DNA of 64,000 bases from Flavobacterium sp. ASW18X. GTDB lineage: Bacteria; Bacteroidota; Bacteroidia; Flavobacteriales; Flavobacteriaceae. The DNA is taken from the NCBI RefSeq assembly GCF_005144745.1, contig NZ_SWKK01000012.1, positions 206,627-270,626 of the forward strand, given 5' to 3'. The position numbers were made by a program, and so were the translations under genes. The notes beneath the pieces were generated by a model. It saw nothing but the letters and a program-made list of their open reading frames with translations. It did no database searches and was not told the origin of the DNA. Below, piece by piece: positions 62,176 to 64,000 of the stretch (positions within the stretch are counted from its first letter, which is position 1; every line of letters begins with the position of its first letter).

Positions 62176-62751
62176 TTAGATGGCTGCAATTTTTTTACGT
62201 ATTCTGTGTAACGTTTCTCTAGAAGTCCCGAGATAAGAGGCAATAATACTTACCGGAACCTTCTGTACCATTTCTGGATTGGTATCAAGCAAATCTATGT
62301 AACGTTCTTCTACCGTTAACTTAGATTTTTTATTTGTCTCTAGTACTTTTAAAGAGAGAATTTGCTCAGTAATACTATGCATAAAGTTGGCAATGGTGGT
62401 ATTCTGTTCTTTTAGAGCATTGTAATCCTTCCTCTTAATTTCGCAATAGAAAACTTTTGTTAGTGCAATACAGCTATCTTGCGTTTGTTTTTGGTTGATA
62501 AACTCGTTAAGCATGGTCCAGAAATAGTTTGGACTAATTACATTTAGTGTAACTCGGTCTCCATTTTCCGTATGTGTATAATAATGCAAAAAGCCTTCTG
62601 CTATAAAATAGACACTATCTACTCTATCATTCACTTGTAGTAAAGGCTGCCCTTTTTCTAAAGTTTTTGGCTCACAAAAACTTACCAAAAGTTCCAAATT
62701 TTCTTCTGATAACACTCCAAACTGCCCCAAATACTCTTTTAGTTTTTGCAC
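62176..62751 (-). CDS. Crp/Fnr-family transcriptional regulator
   Basis: 191 aa. Cyclic-nucleotide-like domain (LEKGQPLLQVNDRVDSVYFIAEGFLHYYTHTENGDRVTLNVISPNYFWTML) and HTH near the C-terminus (VPVSIIASYLGTSRETLHRIRKKI). The usual cAMP-binding motif is not evident. It likely controls the downstream SRPBCC gene through the palindrome at 62142-62157. Confidence 0.9.
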   Translation of the reverse strand: MQKLKEYLGQFGVLSEENLELLVSFCEPKTLEKGQPLLQVNDRVDSVYFIAEGFLHYYTHTENGDRVTLNVISPNYFWTMLNEFINQKQTQDSCIALTKVFYCEIKRKDYNALKEQNTTIANFMHSITEQILSLKVLETNKKSKLTVEERYIDLLDTNPEMVQKVPVSIIASYLGTSRETLHRIRKKIAAI

Positions 62752-63113
62752 GTGTTAAAATTAAACAATTTTGAAGTTTATTAATGCCTTTTGTGTTTTA
62801 GTTCTAACTCTTAGAAATCCAAGAGTTATTACAAAAGGGGAGGGGTTCCTAGGGATAAAGTAAACTCGGAGCAATTTTAGCAAGGTGAGCAACAAAGAGC
62901 TATGGAGTAGGTATTCTTAAGAGATAAAATAAGTCTGCCCTCCGATGAAAATTACATATTGGTTATTATATACGGTTAAGGATAAGAATAGCCGATTGTA
63001 ATAACTAAAATCCAAAAATAGTAGGATTCTGGCCAAGATAAGTAGGTCTCCAATTTAATGCAGAAATTTGTTGGTTTTTACCTCAGTTCTTTGTTAGTTT
63101 TCAGTGCTTTTTT
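62752..63113. other. 362-bp intergenic region before mazF stop
   Basis: No convincing gene on either strand. It must carry the promoter of the Crp-type gene and the 3' end of the toxin transcript. The only structure I see is the imperfect inverted repeat at 62962-63005. A G-rich stretch (AAAAGGGGAGGGG, near 62834) stands out against the AT-rich surround. Confidence 0.5.
62962..63005. repeat. Imperfect inverted repeat downstream of the toxin gene
   Basis: GTTATTATATACGGTTA pairs with TAGCCGATTGTAATAAC at 13 of 17 positions around a 10-nt loop. No T run follows. It could be a degraded recombination or cassette boundary, or a weak terminator. Confidence 0.3.
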
Positions 63114-63437
63114 CTAGTCCACAAAAGTTTCTTTTAATACTGCTTTACATTTCTCAATTTCAGATTTTGTCAGATTTTCAAAAATTCGGATAATTCTGAT
63201 TTTGTCAACTTTCCGAATCTGGTCGATAGCAATCATTCCTTCCTTTCCGTTGTGTTTTACAGAAACTCTAGTTGGATATTTTTTCAGATTCGTTGTCATT
63301 GGTGCAAGAACAATTGTGTTCAAATATTTATTCATTTCATTTGGCGAAATGATAACACAAGGTCTTGTTTTTTTTATTTCACTTCCAATTGTTGGGTCAA
63401 GATTTACAAGAACGATTGAATATTGTTTTAAATCCAT
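63114..63437 (-). CDS. mazF: MazF/PemK-type endoribonuclease toxin
   Basis: 107 aa. Starts MDLKQYSIVLVNLDPTIGSEIKKTRPCVIISPNEMN, the PemK/MazF signature (VxLDPxxGxExxKxRPxVIxS), then LNTIVLAPMTTNLKKYPTRVSV and GMIAIDQIRKVDKIRI. It should cleave mRNA at short sites when free. Overlaps the antitoxin gene by 10 bp. Full length with all core residues, so probably active. Confidence 0.95.
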   Translation of the reverse strand: MDLKQYSIVLVNLDPTIGSEIKKTRPCVIISPNEMNKYLNTIVLAPMTTNLKKYPTRVSVKHNGKEGMIAIDQIRKVDKIRIIRIFENLTKSEIEKCKAVLKETFVD

Positions 63438-63673
63438 TCCTCTAGGTTTTCATCATCGAACACATCGTTCATGAGTAATTTGTCGTCTCCGTTCTCGCTC
63501 ATTTTTTTGAATTCCATTTCCCAATTTTTTCTTGGCAAAGCAATTGGCTTAAGAATTATTTGTCCTTTTTCAAGGATAAGTTCAACCTTGTCTTTAATAT
63601 TATATTTTTCTAAAATGGTCTTGCTTAAACGAAGTCCTTTTGAATTTCCGATTTTTATTATTGATGTTTCCAT
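63428..63673 (-). CDS. mazE: AbrB/MazE-type antitoxin
   Basis: 81 aa. N-terminal swapped-hairpin AbrB fold: IIKIGNSKGLRLSKTILEKYNIKDKVELILEKGQIILKP, followed by an acidic C-terminal tail (DKLLMNDVFDDENLEEW) that would thread into MazF. It lies upstream of and overlapping mazF. Binding of the pair to its own promoter is expected; a TTG-N19-TTACTTTG element lies 19 bp upstream. Confidence 0.95.
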   Translation of the reverse strand: METSIIKIGNSKGLRLSKTILEKYNIKDKVELILEKGQIILKPIALPRKNWEMEFKKMSENGDDKLLMNDVFDDENLEEWI

Positions 63674-63691
63674 AATTTTAAAATGTTATTA

Positions 63692-63721
63692 CAAAGTAAA
63701 TACATTTTAATGAAAAATCAA
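63692..63721 (-). promoter_or_regulatory. Candidate promoter for mazEF
   Basis: On the minus strand TTG-N19-TTACTTTG, right spacing and seven of eight -7 positions, 19 bp before the mazE start. Confidence 0.42.
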
Positions 63722-63740
63722 AATTCGAATCGTATTAATG

Positions 63741-63862
63741 CCAACGGTTTTATGTATGGCTCGTTGCGGGAAATCAGCTATGATTTTCCGCCGTAACCGA
63801 AAGATAGTAAGTTGCAATGAATTCCGATTAGGAATTCAGCCGCAATGAGCTATACACGTTGT
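63741..63862. other. Cloverleaf attC-like structure
   Basis: The outer arms CAACG (63742-63746) and CGTTG (63857-63861) pair, then a 6-nt bulge (GTTTTA), then a 17-bp stem of TGTATGGCTCGTTGCGG with CCGCAATGAGCTATACA (two G-T pairs). Inside are two further hairpins: GCGGGAAATCA/TGATTTTCCGC (63766-63791) and TGAATTCC/GGAATTCA (63818-63838). Terminal AAC/GTT boxes, extra-helical bases and 122-bp length fit an integron attC site, though the RYYYAAC/GTTRRRY boxes match only loosely. It lies between the MazEF pair and a transposase gene. Confidence 0.5.
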
Positions 63863-64000
63863 GCCTGTTGCACAAGTTAACGAAAAAACCATATAGGGTA
63901 AAGACGATTTTAACGTTGGGGCGTTAACTTTAGGTATGCAGGGAAAAAAGGATTACCAGGAAAAACTGTTTGCGAGCTTCCAATTGAGCGAGCGTATACC
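63863..64000 (+). mobile_element. 5' end of an IS1182-like insertion sequence
   Basis: The only coding part is the transposase start at 63936. The boundary seems to begin within or just after the attC-like element, where TGCCTGTTGCACAAGTTAAC starts; I could not verify the terminal repeat because the other end is outside the window. Confidence 0.5.
63936..64000 (+). CDS. Transposase of IS1182-like type, start only
   Basis: 21 codons before the edge: MQGKKDYQEKLFASFQLSER followed by IP. From memory this opening (MQGxKxYQEKLFxxFQLSxRxP) is that of IS1182-family transposases common in Bacteroidota, whose next residues are NNFYRRLK. The reading frame is open to the end of the window. The whole protein would be about 450-500 aa. 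Confidence 0.62.
   Translation, partial: MQGKKDYQEKLFASFQLSERI

Overview
The window looks like chromosomal DNA from a member of the Flavobacteriaceae (Bacteroidota), probably a marine or environmental genus. The basis is low GC, TonB-dependent receptors carrying an N-terminal carboxypeptidase-regulatory-like domain, many lipoproteins, promoter-like elements of the Bacteroidota type (TTG, about 20 nt, TAnnTTTG), weak Shine-Dalgarno use, and families common in this group (2TM domain, DUF4331, DUF2807, DUF6327-like, LETM1-related protein, DUF2490). Most of it is ordinary chromosome. I saw no rRNA, tRNA, CRISPR array or prophage. Only the last 1 kb looks mobile.

Layout. 1-3.8 kb (minus strand): a partial zinc metallopeptidase, an acidic lipoprotein, a DUF1328 membrane peptide, an SRAP-like protein lacking the catalytic Cys2, and a YtxH / holin-like / DUF6327-like / MscS envelope-stress operon. 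3.9-9 kb: a very large metallophosphoesterase-Omp85 fusion and thioredoxin reductase. 9-13.8 kb: a PadR / PspC / DUF2807 operon with dyads in its leader, and a DUF4870 / SnoaL-like pair behind a clear promoter. 13.9-18.7 kb: DUF4442 protein, AIM24-like / DUF2461 / NudK operon, a PBP4 gene broken by a frameshift, and a small conserved 65-aa protein. 19-23.7 kb: a five-PAS hybrid histidine kinase, then divergent oxyR and dps with a perfect LysR-type dyad between them. 23.7-28.7 kb: DUF2141, PaiB / membrane protein / GNAT operon, M23 peptidase, DUF4382 lipoprotein, S51 peptidase.

28.8-35.4 kb is the most distinctive block: a TonB-dependent receptor, a secreted TPR-like protein, a LytS-type sensor kinase carrying a C-terminal 2TM domain, three stand-alone 2TM proteins with the same motif, and a LytTR response regulator. 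I infer a membrane signalling system in which the 2TM domain is both fused to the kinase and supplied in trans. 35.5-45.8 kb: LETM1-related protein, a DUF4331 / DUF4331 / TPR cluster, DUF547 divergent from a TIGR04283-type glycosyltransferase, an ECF sigma/anti-sigma pair, and an alpha/beta-hydrolase-OsmC fusion. 46-51 kb: a TonB receptor coupled to an ectonucleotide-phosphodiesterase-like enzyme. 51-61.5 kb: a BNR/sortilin-like secreted protein, a DJ-1/PfpI protein, an MFS transporter, a four-domain ThuA-PQQ dehydrogenase-PKD-cytochrome c lipoprotein, a decayed CCC-motif membrane gene, and a DUF1080 hydrolase; ThuA and DUF1080 together suggest 3-keto-sugar metabolism.

The right end holds a START-like (SRPBCC) protein and a Crp-family regulator with a CRP-spaced palindrome between them, a MazEF-type toxin-antitoxin pair, a cloverleaf-shaped attC-like structure, and the 5' end of an IS1182-like transposase cut by the window edge.
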